Assembly (NCBI GenBank): GCA_900766735.1
Contig: CAAFWO010000007.1
Span: forward strand, 17,261-81,260
Direction of reading: 5' to 3'
DNA length: 64,000 nucleotides
Origin: Clostridia bacterium
Lineage (GTDB): Bacteria > Bacillota > Clostridia > CAKSNL01 > HGM11501
This document shows positions 17,297 to 26,124 of this stretch, one piece after another. Every line of letters begins with the position of its first letter. The first letter of the stretch is position 1. The notes under the pieces were generated by a model. The model was not told the DNA's origin. It saw only the letters and a list, made by a program, of their open reading frames with translations, and did no database searches. Both the position numbers and the translations under genes were made by a program.

Positions 17297-19339
17297 ATGA
17301 AAAAATTCGAGCTTATTGATAAAAGCTTTCCGAAGATTATGCACGGAGGCGACTATAACCCCGAGCAGTGGATGGACACAAAAAAGATTTGGGATGAGGA
17401 TATGCGCCTTATGAAAAAAGCGCATTGCAACGAGATGACGGTCGGCATTTTCTCGTGGGCGGAGATTGAAAAGGAAGAAGGCGTTTTCGATTTCTCGTGG
17501 CTGGACGATATTATTAACAAGGTATATTCCGCAGGCGGAAGAGTGATTCTCGCGACGCCGTCCGCCGCGAGACCGCGTTGGATGGCCGAAAAATATCCCG
17601 AGGTCATGCGTGTATGGCAGAACGGAACAAGGCTTCATTTCCGCGATCGCCACAATCATTGCTACACATCGCCCGTTTACCGCGAAAAGGTGAGAATAAT
17701 TGACGAGCTTTTGGCAAAGCGCTACGGCAATAACCCGGCGGTTGCGGCATGGCACATCTCCAATGAATTTAACGGCGCGTGCTATTGCCCCTTGTGTGCA
17801 GAAAAATTTAAGGAATGGGTTCGCGCACGCTACGGTAACGATATTAATAAGCTTAATCATGCCTGGTGGGCGCGCTTCTGGAGCCACCGCTATAACAGCT
17901 TCGAAGAGATCGAGCCTCCGTTTGACAACGGCGAGAGAAGGACGATGGGCTTAAACCTTGACTGGAGGCGCTTTGTCTCCGATATGACGGTCGATTTCGC
18001 GAAGAACGAGGCGGACGTGATAAGAAAATATTCCGACAAACCGATAACGACAAACTGCATGTGTGAGTATGCCGGTTATGACCATTATAAAATGGCGGAA
18101 ATTTTGGATCGCACATCATATGACTTTTACCCCCAGTGGCACAGAAATCTTTCCGGCGAAGCGTTAAGAACGGCGTATCTCGGCGCGCTTTACCGCGGAA
18201 TGAAGGGTGGAAGACCGTTTATGATAATGGAGAGTGCGCCCGGAATCAATGCCGGAGGGATGACATACGGAAAAATCAAGTCAACCGAAACCGAGATTAT
18301 GGAGGCAATAGGCTGTGTAGCCAACGGAGCGGATATGATCGGCTATTTCCAGTGGAGAAAGGGCAGAGGCGGACTTGAAAAGATTCACGGCGCTGTCGTT
18401 GACCACTACGGAAAAGAGGATTCCCGTGTTTTTGAAACCGTTACAAAAGTGGGAGAAATTTTGGATAAGCTTGCTCCCGTTGCGGGCTGCGGCATCAAAT
18501 CCGAGGTCGCGATAACGCACGACTATGAAACCGGCTGGGCGCTTGACGGAGAAGCGGATATTATATGGAATATATCCAAAAACGGCTATGAGTCAACCTC
18601 GAAAGCATTCTTCAACGCGTTTATGAGAAAAAATATCCCGGCGGACATTATTCCCTATTCCGAGGATTTTTCGAAATATAAGGTTATTTGCTTAAATGTC
18701 CCTTATCTTATGGACGAAGCACTCGCCGAAAAAATTAAGGACTATGTTAAAAACGGCGGAATTTTAATAAGCACATATTTTACCGCAGTTGCGGATAAGT
18801 CTGACCTTTGCCATCTCGGCGGCGTGCCGGCGCTCGGACTTTCGGAGGTGTTTGGGTTAAGAGTTGACGAGCAGGATTCATATGAGTCAATTCCGGGCAG
18901 AAACTCGGTAAATTATAAGGGCAAGTCATATCCCTTAAGCCTCATCGCCGAGGTTATAAGACCTTCCGGAGCAGAGGCGCTTGCCGAGTATGAGAGCGAC
19001 TATTACAAGGGCACGCCGGCCGTTACAAAACACGCATACGGCAAGGGCACGGTGTATTATATCGGATTCACTCCAAACTATGAGTTTATGGAAGAATTTA
19101 TTGCCGATGTTGCAAAAGAGCACTCCGTATTGCCGACAGAGGGCATAACGGCCGAGAACGGCGTTCACATTACGCTTCGCTCCGGAGACGGCGAAAAATA
19201 TTATTTCGCGGTGAACTACACAGACGAGGAGAAAAAGTGCACGCTTTCAAAGGCGCTTTACAATATGGTGGACGAAAAAACCGAATCCGGCGAGATCGTG
19301 ATCGCGCCCAGAGGGGTTAAAATTTACTCGGAAAAATAA
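17297..19339 (+). CDS. GH42 beta-galactosidase
   Basis: 680 residues in the typical three-domain GH42 layout: a catalytic TIM barrel (1 to about 390), a trimerisation domain (about 390-600) and a small C-terminal domain. The entry motif GGDYNPEQW, the acid/base Glu in WHISNEFNG (near 150), the zinc-type CYCPLC cluster just after it and the nucleophile Glu in MIMESAPG (near 310) are present. No signal peptide, so it acts on imported oligosaccharides such as galactosides in the cytoplasm. The start is ATG 17297 after AAAGGAG. It is flanked by terminator and independent genes, so monocistronic. Confidence 0.95.
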   Translation: MKKFELIDKSFPKIMHGGDYNPEQWMDTKKIWDEDMRLMKKAHCNEMTVGIFSWAEIEKEEGVFDFSWLDDIINKVYSAGGRVILATPSAARPRWMAEKYPEVMRVWQNGTRLHFRDRHNHCYTSPVYREKVRIIDELLAKRYGNNPAVAAWHISNEFNGACYCPLCAEKFKEWVRARYGNDINKLNHAWWARFWSHRYNSFEEIEPPFDNGERRTMGLNLDWRRFVSDMTVDFAKNEADVIRKYSDKPITTNCMCEYAGYDHYKMAEILDRTSYDFYPQWHRNLSGEALRTAYLGALYRGMKGGRPFMIMESAPGINAGGMTYGKIKSTETEIMEAIGCVANGADMIGYFQWRKGRGGLEKIHGAVVDHYGKEDSRVFETVTKVGEILDKLAPVAGCGIKSEVAITHDYETGWALDGEADIIWNISKNGYESTSKAFFNAFMRKNIPADIIPYSEDFSKYKVICLNVPYLMDEALAEKIKDYVKNGGILISTYFTAVADKSDLCHLGGVPALGLSEVFGLRVDEQDSYESIPGRNSVNYKGKSYPLSLIAEVIRPSGAEALAEYESDYYKGTPAVTKHAYGKGTVYYIGFTPNYEFMEEFIADVAKEHSVLPTEGITAENGVHITLRSGDGEKYYFAVNYTDEEKKCTLSKALYNMVDEKTESGEIVIAPRGVKIYSEK

Positions 19340-19411
19340 GTCGCTCATAAAGGGAAAAAGAGTTTTCATGTCGAAATTATATTAGAGATAAAATAAAAAG
19401 GACGTGAAAAA

Positions 19412-20221
19412 ATGGACTATGAAAAAATTCTGGAAAAAGCCATTGAATTTTGCACAAGCGCCGGGATAAAGCTGGTTCTTGCGGTCATAATTCTTTTGGT
19501 CGGATTCAAGCTTATCAAGGTGCTGACAAAGGCGATAGCCGGTCACAACGCGCCGCATATGGACAAGAGCTTAAAAAGCTTTTTTATCAGCTTCTTAAAC
19601 ATTGCTCTTAAGATCATCCTTGCTATCACGGTTGCCGGGTACATCGGCGTTCCGATGACATCGGTCATCACGGTTTTGGGCTCTGCCGGTCTTGCTCTGG
19701 GTCTCTCGCTTCAGGGAAGTCTTGCAAACCTTGCCGGCGGAATCATCATCATGGTGTTCAAGCCTTTCTCGGTCGGCGACTATGTGGTATCCGGCTCTCT
19801 TGATGGCACGGTGACAGACATCGGTATTTTCTATACCAAGCTTGTGACGGGTGATAACCGCATCGTCGTGATCCCCAACGGCACGATCTCAAATCAGTCG
19901 GTCGTAAACGTTTCGTCAAAGCCGGAGCGGAGGGTGGACCTAAAGTTCACCGCGTCATACGATGCCGATATTAATGCTGTTAAGGCGGCACTCATTAAGG
20001 TTGCTGAGGAAAACGGCAAGATACTTAAAGATCCGGCACCCTTTGCGGCCGTCAGTGCACACTTGGACAGTGCAGTCGAATATGTCCTTCGTGTGTGGTG
20101 CAAAAAAGAGGACTACTGGAATGTTTATTTTGCGCTGATGGAGGATGTTAAGCGTGAGTTTGACGCACAGAATATCGAAATTCCCTATCCTCATGTCGAT
20201 GTGAACACTAAAAACAGCTAA
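19412..20221 (+). CDS. mscS: Small-conductance mechanosensitive channel
   Basis: 269 residues, the standard MscS size. There are three transmembrane helices (about 15-38, 55-80, 85-115), with the pore-lining Gly/Ala-rich TM3 visible as GSAGLALGLSLQGSLANLAGGIIIM. It is followed by the beta domain FKPFSVGDYVVSGSLDGTVTDIG and VIPNGTISNQSVVN, then a C-terminal alpha/beta domain. It opens under membrane tension to release osmolytes on hypo-osmotic shock. The ribosome site is AAAGGACGTG. Monocistronic with a strong terminator downstream. Confidence 0.96.
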   Translation: MDYEKILEKAIEFCTSAGIKLVLAVIILLVGFKLIKVLTKAIAGHNAPHMDKSLKSFFISFLNIALKIILAITVAGYIGVPMTSVITVLGSAGLALGLSLQGSLANLAGGIIIMVFKPFSVGDYVVSGSLDGTVTDIGIFYTKLVTGDNRIVVIPNGTISNQSVVNVSSKPERRVDLKFTASYDADINAVKAALIKVAEENGKILKDPAPFAAVSAHLDSAVEYVLRVWCKKEDYWNVYFALMEDVKREFDAQNIEIPYPHVDVNTKNS

Positions 20222-20241
20222 CTTTATCACTTTAGTGCACA

Positions 20242-20269
20242 AAAGCGCGGCGTTGCCGCGCTTTTTTTA
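20242..20269 (+). terminator. Terminator of mscS
   Basis: AAAGCGCGGC (20242-20251), loop GTT, GCCGCGCTTT (20255-20264) and continued T tract to 20268. Confidence 0.92.
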
Positions 20270-20310
20270 TGTGCAGTTGTCACAAAGATGAAAAAAATCG
20301 AAAAAAACAC

Positions 20311-20339
20311 TTTACAACTTTAGCTTGATGAAGTATAAT
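20311..20339 (+). promoter_or_regulatory. Sigma-A promoter of the amino-acid ABC operon
   Basis: TTTACA (20311-20316), 17 bp, TATAAT (20334-20339). Confidence 0.8.
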
Positions 20340-20372
20340 ATAGACATACAAAACGAAAGGATGTTGAAAAAA

Positions 20373-21179
20373 ATGAAAAAGGTATTAGCAATTTTATTGG
20401 CAATGGCAATGGTGGTTGCATTCGCAGGATGCGGCAAGAAGGCGGAGGACGAACAGGCAGATACCAAGGGTGCTTCCACGGACATGCAGTACGTTAAAGA
20501 CAAAGGCACACTGGTAGTCGGAATCACAGAGTTTGAGCCTATGGATTACAAAGACGAGAACGGCGACTGGATCGGATTTGACGCTGACATGGCAAAGGCA
20601 TTTGCTGAGTGCTTAGGTGTTAAGGTTGAGTTCGTTGAGATCGACTGGGATAACAAGATCATGGAGCTTGACGGAAAATCGATCGACTGTGTTTGGAACG
20701 GAATGACTCTTACCAACGAGGTTACAAGCTCGATGGCTTGCTCGAAGCCCTACTGCAACAACCAGCAGGTTGTTATCGTTCCCTCCGACAAGAAGGATTC
20801 CTATACGAAGGCTGAGGACTGCAAGGAGCTTAACTTCGCGGTTGAGGCAGGTTCCGCAGGATATGACATGGCGGTCGAGAACGGATTTAACTACACCGAA
20901 GTCAAGGATCAGGCAACAGCGCTTATGGAGGTTGCGGCAGGAAGCTGCGACGCGGCTATAATCGACTCGCTCATGGCTGGCGCAATGGTCGGCGAGGGAA
21001 CAGGCTATGAAAACCTTACCTATACCTTCGGCCTTAACGACGAGAAGTACGGCGTCGGCTTCAGAAAGGGTTCCGACCTTGCGGATGAGCTTAATAAGTT
21101 TTTCACTGAATCCAACGAGAGCGGCACGACCGAAAAACTCGCAGAGGTTTACGGAGTTCAGGCGGCTTTGGTTAAATAA
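20373..21179 (+). CDS. Amino-acid ABC transporter substrate-binding lipoprotein
   Basis: About 268 residues. The signal peptide with lipobox (VAFAGC near residue 19) marks a lipid-anchored extracytoplasmic protein. The mature part matches family 3 solute-binding proteins: GTLVVGITEFEPMDYKDENGDWIGFDADMAKA is the conserved amino-acid-binding N-lobe, with a later Arg/Asp ligand region FAVEAGSAGYD. It probably binds a polar amino acid; the exact ligand cannot be read. ATG 20373 suits AAAGG at 20356-20360; ATG 20361 is an alternative. First gene of a three-gene transporter operon. Confidence 0.93.
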   Translation: MKKVLAILLAMAMVVAFAGCGKKAEDEQADTKGASTDMQYVKDKGTLVVGITEFEPMDYKDENGDWIGFDADMAKAFAECLGVKVEFVEIDWDNKIMELDGKSIDCVWNGMTLTNEVTSSMACSKPYCNNQQVVIVPSDKKDSYTKAEDCKELNFAVEAGSAGYDMAVENGFNYTEVKDQATALMEVAAGSCDAAIIDSLMAGAMVGEGTGYENLTYTFGLNDEKYGVGFRKGSDLADELNKFFTESNESGTTEKLAEVYGVQAALVK

Positions 21180-21197
21180 GTAAAAAACAAAATATCG

Positions 21198-21232
21198 GCA
21201 GAAAGCGCCTTAAAACAAGCGCTTTCTGCTTT
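21198..21232 (+). terminator. Intra-operon hairpin / attenuator
   Basis: GCAGAAAGCGC (21198-21208) and GCGCTTTCTGC (21219-21229) form an 11-bp perfect stem followed by only TTT. It lies between the binding-protein and permease genes and may limit or stabilise the upstream message so that the binding protein is made in excess. Confidence 0.65.
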
Positions 21233-21251
21233 GGCGTAAGGATTTTTGATT

Positions 21252-21977
21252 ATGGGATTATTTTTGGAAAGATTTTTTAACTTTATAATATTGGTGAAGG
21301 AGCAGTTCCCGGTCGTTTTTGCCGCGCTGAACACGGGCTTTTTGCAGACGCTCAAGCTCTTTTTCGTGACGCTTGTCGGTGCGATTCCGCTGGGGCTTAT
21401 AATATCGTTCGGCTCCATGTCGCGCTTTCGTCCGCTTTCGGGGCTGACGAAGGTCATCGTCTGGATCGTGCGCGGTTCGCCTTTGATGATCCAGCTTCTG
21501 ATAATTTATTTCTTCCCCGGCCTCGTTTTGGGCAAGCCCATCTGGGGCGGCGGAGAGGGCGGAAGATTCTTCGCGGCGTCGGTTGCGTTCATCATAAACT
21601 ACGCGTGCTATTTTTCCGAGATATACAGAGGCGGGATCCAGGGCGTGCCGCAGGGACAGACCGAGGCGGGCCTCGTTTTAGGACTGAGCCGTCCGCAGAT
21701 ATTTTTTAACATCACATTAAAACAGATGGTAAAGCGCATTCTGCCGCCTATGGCGAACGAGATCATCACTCTTGTTAAGGACACTTCGCTTGCGAGGATC
21801 ATTGCCTTGCAGGAGGTCATCTGGGCCGGCCAGGCATTTATGAAGGGCTCACAGGGCATTTCCGGGCAGATCTGGCCGCTTTTCTTCACGGCGGTTTACT
21901 ATCTTGTGTTCAACGGCATTCTGACGGTGCTTTTCGCAAAGATCGAAAAAAATATGAGTTATTTCAGGAGCTTGTAA
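21252..21977 (+). CDS. Amino-acid ABC transporter permease
   Basis: About 241 residues with five to six transmembrane helices of the His/Glu/Gln/Arg permease type. The LQTLKLFFVTLVGAIPLGLII start, the RGSPLMIQLLIIYF segment and the EAA loop EAGLVLGLSRPQIFFNITLKQMVKRILP that contacts the ATPase are present. ATG 21252 lies nine bases after AAGGA. Single permease gene, so the channel is probably a homodimer. Confidence 0.94.
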   Translation: MGLFLERFFNFIILVKEQFPVVFAALNTGFLQTLKLFFVTLVGAIPLGLIISFGSMSRFRPLSGLTKVIVWIVRGSPLMIQLLIIYFFPGLVLGKPIWGGGEGGRFFAASVAFIINYACYFSEIYRGGIQGVPQGQTEAGLVLGLSRPQIFFNITLKQMVKRILPPMANEIITLVKDTSLARIIALQEVIWAGQAFMKGSQGISGQIWPLFFTAVYYLVFNGILTVLFAKIEKNMSYFRSL

Positions 21978-21980
21978 GTT

Positions 21981-22736
21981 ATGGCGATATTGGAAGTTAA
22001 AGATTTGAAAAAGAGCTTCGGAAAGACCGAAGTGTTAAAAGGAATTGATTTTTCGCTTGAAAAGGGTGAAGTTTTAAGCATCATCGGTTCGTCCGGAAGC
22101 GGAAAGACCACGCTTTTAAGGTGCCTTAATTTTCTTGAGTTTGCGGACGGAGGAACGATCGCCGTCGGCGGAAAGACGATATATGACGGTTCGCTGAAAA
22201 AAGAAATGAAGGAAAAGGAAATAAAGGAAAACAGGTTGCATTTCGGAATGGTGTTTCAGTCGTTCAACCTTTTTCCGCAGTACAGCGTTCTGGAAAACGT
22301 AATGCTCGCGCCCAAGCTTTTGAAGATCGCGCCGGCGGAGGAGATAAAGGAAAATGCGCTTTCACTGATAGAAAGAGTCGGCCTTTCGGATAAGCTCGAT
22401 TTTTACCCGTGCCAGCTTTCCGGTGGCCAGCAGCAGAGAGTCGCGATAGCTCGCGCACTTGCGCTCAGTCCCGACATTTTGTGCTTTGACGAGCCGACGA
22501 GCGCACTCGACCCGGAGCTGACGGGAGAGGTACTAAAGGTCATAAGAAGCTTAAAAAGCAGTGACAGAACGATGATCGTCGTGACACACGAAATGGACTT
22601 TGCAAAGAGCGTGTCCGACAAGGTCATCTTTATGGCGGATGGAGTGATCGAGGAGGCCGGTACACCGGAGGAGGTCTTTTTGAATCCTAAAAGCGAGAAA
22701 ACGCTGAGCTTTTTAAGAAAAGCGGAGGAAATTTAA
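21981..22736 (+). CDS. Amino-acid ABC transporter ATP-binding protein
   Basis: 251 residues, complete ATPase: Walker A GSSGSGKTT (near 35), Q-loop MVFQSFNLFPQ, signature LSGGQQQRVAIARAL (near 140), Walker B ILCFDEPTSALD (near 163) and the switch His in VVTHEMDFAK. It powers the transporter encoded by the two preceding genes. Its start follows the permease stop by three bases. A 15-residue insertion (KKEMKEKEIKENR) sits before the Q-loop, as in several amino-acid transporters. Confidence 0.95.
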   Translation: MAILEVKDLKKSFGKTEVLKGIDFSLEKGEVLSIIGSSGSGKTTLLRCLNFLEFADGGTIAVGGKTIYDGSLKKEMKEKEIKENRLHFGMVFQSFNLFPQYSVLENVMLAPKLLKIAPAEEIKENALSLIERVGLSDKLDFYPCQLSGGQQQRVAIARALALSPDILCFDEPTSALDPELTGEVLKVIRSLKSSDRTMIVVTHEMDFAKSVSDKVIFMADGVIEEAGTPEEVFLNPKSEKTLSFLRKAEEI

Positions 22737-22759
22737 TATCCGGTCTGGGAGGGATTTTT

Positions 22760-23038
22760 TTGGCGCATCAGGTAACCGACGAGATGATCGAAGAACTGTA
22801 TTCGGTCATTTCGAAGATAAAATCAAGTGAGGAGTGCAAAGAGCTTTTTTTGGATCTTTGCACATATAAAGAAATACTTAAGATGGCACAGCGACTTAGG
22901 GCCGCGAAACTTTTGTCGGAGGGGAAGACCTATAATCAGGTGATCGAGGAGACCGACATTTCGTCGGCGACCTTAAGCCGCGTTTCCGCGTGTGTTCAGC
23001 GCGGAGCGGGCTACAGGAGAGTTTATGGAATAGAATGA
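22760..23038 (+). CDS. TrpR-like regulator, YerC/YecD family
   Basis: 92 residues. The TrpR-like helix-turn-helix fold is visible as KEILKMAQRLRAAKLLSEGKTYNQVIEETDISSATLSRVSACV, the hallmark of the Firmicute YerC/YecD family. The start is TTG 22760 with GGGAGGG before it. It follows the ABC operon after 23 bp, so it may be cotranscribed. It lacks any recognisable ligand domain; whether it controls amino-acid uptake is not shown by the sequence. Confidence 0.88.
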   Translation: MAHQVTDEMIEELYSVISKIKSSEECKELFLDLCTYKEILKMAQRLRAAKLLSEGKTYNQVIEETDISSATLSRVSACVQRGAGYRRVYGIE

Positions 23039-23055
23039 GAAAAAGGGGGATGAAA

Positions 23056-23988
23056 ATGAAAAAATTAACTGCGTTTTTGGTGGCACTCATTTTGTGCCTT
23101 TCCGGCTGTCAGAATACCGAAAAGCCGGAAAACGAGGTTGCCGATGTGCCGAAGACCGAGGAAAAGCCCGGCTATATGTGTAACCTCCTGTGGGAGAGGA
23201 GCGACACGGGAACAGACAGTGTTATATTAAAAGAAGATTTTGATTCGGACGGGCAGAAAGAAGAGGTGCTTATCCGCGTTGCGGACGGCGCGCTTGAAAT
23301 CTCGTCGGATAGCTATGCCTACAATTCGGGGCAGGCCGAGATATATATGCTTTCAAAGGTATATGCGCTGGATCTTGACTCGGACGACGGCGTGACGGAG
23401 CTTGCCGTGCTGACCGTCGAAGAGTCGGACGATCCTTGTGTCCGCGTGTTTCGCGCAGGCTCGGACTCCATCGGGCCTTTGGGATTTAAATGCGGAGAGG
23501 GTGGCGTGAATACCGGTTTTTACTCAGGGTATGACCAGAATATTTATGTGAACGAAAAAAACGTTTTGACACTGTCAAAACGCGGAAGCTTCGGAATGTG
23601 GAGCGTTGAGGACTCGTTCAGCCTTAAGGACGGGGTACTTTATGAAATTCCCGAGGAGGAAAGAAAGGTAGTCTATCCGTCATACGGCGAGATAGCGGGG
23701 CTTCTTACCAAGGAAGAGCTTATTGATAATCTTTATATCTTAAACGATGAGGAATACGGGCTCCTCCGCGATAAGGGCATGGCGGTGGCGCATGCGGATT
23801 TTGACCCCGCATCGGGCGAGACACTCATGGAATTAAGATCCGGCGAGGCATTTTCTGTTATCGCCGAAAAGGATGACGGTAAAGTTAAAATCAGGAAGGA
23901 AAACGGTGAAGAAGGATATATCGATCTTTCGGACTGGAGCAACAACAGAATGAATGTCTCCATGATAATGTTTTTCCTTGCCGACTGA
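23056..23988 (+). CDS. Lipoprotein with C-terminal SH3-like segment
   Basis: About 310 residues. The N-terminus is a lipoprotein signal (LVALILCLSGC). The middle contains DSDG-type motifs (EDFDSDGQKEEVLI, YALDLDSDDGVTELAVL) like FG-GAP/VCBS-type or calcium-binding repeats. The C-terminus (about 270-300) is SH3b-like: LRSGEAFSVIAEKDDGKVKIRKENGEEGYIDLSDW. An extracytoplasmic surface protein of unknown role. AAAAGGGGG precedes ATG 23050 and ATG 23056; the latter is better spaced. It lies 17 bp after the YerC-like gene. Confidence 0.72.
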   Translation: MKKLTAFLVALILCLSGCQNTEKPENEVADVPKTEEKPGYMCNLLWERSDTGTDSVILKEDFDSDGQKEEVLIRVADGALEISSDSYAYNSGQAEIYMLSKVYALDLDSDDGVTELAVLTVEESDDPCVRVFRAGSDSIGPLGFKCGEGGVNTGFYSGYDQNIYVNEKNVLTLSKRGSFGMWSVEDSFSLKDGVLYEIPEEERKVVYPSYGEIAGLLTKEELIDNLYILNDEEYGLLRDKGMAVAHADFDPASGETLMELRSGEAFSVIAEKDDGKVKIRKENGEEGYIDLSDWSNNRMNVSMIMFFLAD

Positions 23989-24011
23989 TCAAAAAAAGGA
24001 AGTGTAGATTT

Positions 24012-24629
24012 ATGATGTCGCCGGGCGACAGAATTGCATTACTGATGGGAAAAGCCAAGCTTACGGAAAGGGAGCTTGCGGATAAAGCGAAAATAGGGTA
24101 TATGAGTTTGAGACGTGCCATTACGGGCTACAGCGAAATGCCGATAGAGGATCTTGAAAAGGTCGCGGACGTACTCGGTGTTTCGGTCGACTATCTTTTG
24201 GGCAAAAAGAGCCCTGGCGCGATGTCGGAGCCGATTTCGAGAATACCGGTATTTCGGGACTTCCCGGAGAAGAATGAAAGCGGCGAATATGTTTCCGACA
24301 AGCCCACGGAATATATCTGCGGAAGCTACGGTTACAAAGATATGAAAAAGTGCTTTTTCGTTATTGCGAAGGACGATTCAATGTCGAACGCCAAAATAAC
24401 GATGGGCGATAAGGTTTTGATAAATCCTGATAAACCGGTCGTTTCGGGCGACCTGGCCGCCGTCTCGGTAAACGGTGAAAAGCCGGTTATAAGGCGCGTG
24501 TTCTTTGACGGAACGATGGTTTACCTGAGCACGGAGGGCATCACTTCGAAAACGGATATTTACGATACAAAGAAAAAGAAGGTCGAATTTCTGGGCGGGG
24601 TGGTTTTTTCTATCAGCTATCCGACATAA
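24012..24629 (+). CDS. XRE-family regulator with S24-like domain (catalytic Lys replaced)
   Basis: 205 residues. N-terminal helix-turn-helix (LTERELADKAKIGYMSLRRAITGY, about 17-40), then VADVLGVSVDYLLG, a linker and a C-terminal peptidase S24 (LexA/CI-like) fold: DDSMSNAKITMGDKVLIN carries the expected Ser, but the motif that normally reads VKR has IRR (PVIRRVFFDG), so the general-base Lys appears to be Arg. It may be a repressor that no longer self-cleaves, or one sensing a ligand. No phage genes are nearby. It ends 17 bp inside the convergent spoIIP gene. Confidence 0.82.
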   Translation: MMSPGDRIALLMGKAKLTERELADKAKIGYMSLRRAITGYSEMPIEDLEKVADVLGVSVDYLLGKKSPGAMSEPISRIPVFRDFPEKNESGEYVSDKPTEYICGSYGYKDMKKCFFVIAKDDSMSNAKITMGDKVLINPDKPVVSGDLAAVSVNGEKPVIRRVFFDGTMVYLSTEGITSKTDIYDTKKKKVEFLGGVVFSISYPT

Positions 24630-25650
24630 CGGAGGCGATGACCGATGCCGCGGCACGGGCTGAGATGAGCGCCTCGGGAAGCGTGTTTCCGGTCGTGCCG
24701 ACCTCGATCAGTATTTCATACGGGCTTATGTGCCCGTTAAAGCGCTCGCATCTGACATTTAATGGGCGCGCAAGCTCCGGATACATTTCGGAGCATTTTT
24801 TTTGCAGATCTGCGGCAAACGAAAAATTGCTCTGCCATGTCGGGTGGTAAAGCCCGTTGGCGTCCGTGCCGACGACGAGCATGATCTGGGCGGCCTTTTC
24901 ACCGTTTATGTTTGCCACGGTGCTGATTTTTGTTCCGTCTGCGGTCTCCATCGCGTCACGGTGAAGGTCAATGACCACTTTGATACTCGGATATTTTTTT
25001 AATGCCGCTTCCGCGACGGACAGCATTTTTTTGTATGAGCCGTTGTATGAAGGGTAGTCGCATATCGTCGGATCCTGAACGGCATAGACACCGAGGTCGT
25101 TTAAGCTTTTGCAAAGCTCTGCGCCGACGCGCGCGACATTGAAATTCAAGTCCTCCGTGCGGTCGTTGTCCGTCGGGGTGTAGTCAAAGCCTTCGCTCGG
25201 CCGGTAGGATTCGGAGGTGTGCGTGTGCACTATCAGGACGGACGGGCCGTCCGCCTCGGGCTTTATTTGCGGCTTTTTATATGCCTCGGCAAGGTTATAG
25301 CCCGTCTCATTGTTGACCTCGATACCCAAAACCGTTTCCCTTCCGCGTGTGACGGTGGTCTCCGACAGATTGGCCGGGGGCGCGGTTTCCGGCGTGGAGC
25401 TTTGATGAGCATCTTTTTCTTCATTAATAACGGGAGCGGGGATGCTCTTTATTTTTTTGCCTTCGTAAGCGGCGGCCGAGGCCGAAACAAAGAGCGACGC
25501 AAAGTCCGGCTCGTCTATTTCGGCACGTGGCGCATTTAACGCCGGCACGGAAAAAACGCCCTGAAATTTATAAAACCGGCCGAGCGATGAGATCAGGACG
25601 TTGAACAGTATTAATGAAGTGATAATTATGTATGCATATGTTTTTTTCAA
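24613..25650 (-). CDS. spoIIP: Stage II sporulation protein P
   Basis: 345 residues with one N-terminal transmembrane segment (about 5-24) and a Pro-rich linker. The C-terminal SpoIIP amidase/endopeptidase domain has the metal-ligand and catalytic segments VLIVHTHTSESY, VVIDLHRDA and LIEVGTTGNTLPEA. In the SpoIIDMP complex it cleaves peptidoglycan during forespore engulfment, acting outside the mother-cell membrane. The start is TTG 25650 with AAAGGAGG upstream. A sigma-E promoter is expected, but only a partial CATACA at about 25674-25679 on this strand was seen and no matching -35. Confidence 0.95.
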   Translation of the reverse strand: MKKTYAYIIITSLILFNVLISSLGRFYKFQGVFSVPALNAPRAEIDEPDFASLFVSASAAAYEGKKIKSIPAPVINEEKDAHQSSTPETAPPANLSETTVTRGRETVLGIEVNNETGYNLAEAYKKPQIKPEADGPSVLIVHTHTSESYRPSEGFDYTPTDNDRTEDLNFNVARVGAELCKSLNDLGVYAVQDPTICDYPSYNGSYKKMLSVAEAALKKYPSIKVVIDLHRDAMETADGTKISTVANINGEKAAQIMLVVGTDANGLYHPTWQSNFSFAADLQKKCSEMYPELARPLNVRCERFNGHISPYEILIEVGTTGNTLPEALISARAAASVIASVMSDS

Positions 25651-25789
25651 AGAGAATTTTCCTCCTTTTCCTGTGTATGTTTTATAACTATTTTGAAAGG
25701 GGTTCTTTTATGCCTGATTTATAATCTAAAACGACTCTTTTAAATAGATGAAAGCGGGTTTTGGTGAAATATCGGATTTAAATATTACA

Positions 25790-25830
25790 CCGCACCTAAA
25801 AAGGAATAAAAGTGGTGCGGATTTTATTTA
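25790..25830 (+). terminator. Hairpin with T-rich tail in the spoIIP upstream region
   Basis: CCGCACC (25790-25796) pairs with GGTGCGG (25814-25820), then ATTTTATTT. On the plus strand no transcript is expected to reach here except from the convergent S24 gene, so its role is uncertain. Confidence 0.4.
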
Positions 25831-26009
25831 AATATGTCGATTTAAAAGCTTAAGTGGAGCGTACCGAATGCTGGCATAATTTATTAAAAATCTGTGAAAT
25901 TAAATGAAATTGTTAAAAATTTTTGTAATTTATTTTCCTGATAATATACTATATGTAGTATGCAAGGCGCTAAAAATGACTTAAACACACAATTCGCGAA
26001 TAAAAAAGC

Positions 26010-26038
26010 TTGACTTTTTGTAACAATTTAGTTATAAT
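26010..26038 (+). promoter_or_regulatory. Strong sigma-A promoter of the G5/3D gene
   Basis: TTGACT (26010-26015), 17 bp, TATAAT (26033-26038). The leader of about 80 nt includes the hairpin GCCGCA/TGCGGC (26080-26098) just before the ribosome site CGGAGG (26111-26116). Confidence 0.85.
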
Positions 26039-26124
26039 TTACGGGAATCATGAATATAATCTTTTGCAAAGGGCAAAAGGCCGCACAGTCGATGCGGCAA
26101 ATAAAAAAACCGGAGGAAATTATT

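Larger units (their letters stand above)
25651..26124. other. AT-rich divergent intergenic region
   Basis: 474 bp between spoIIP and the G5/3D gene without any convincing ORF. It holds the hairpin at 25790, a second possible promoter (TTGTAA 25923-25928, 16 bp, TATACT 25945-25950) with the inverted repeat ATACTA/TAGTAT at 25946-25961, the main promoter at 26010-26038 and a leader hairpin at 26080-26098. Nothing else was recognised. Confidence 0.6.

Noticed and set aside
24012..24629. Prophage repressor
   Set aside because: The S24 protein has no phage genes near it and lies between housekeeping and sporulation genes.
26050..26110. Leader GGGCAAAAGGCCGCA...TGCGGC resembling a riboswitch fragment such as c-di-GMP-I
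   Set aside because: Only short pieces match; the conserved tetraloop receptor and paired stems are missing. Kept as a simple hairpin.
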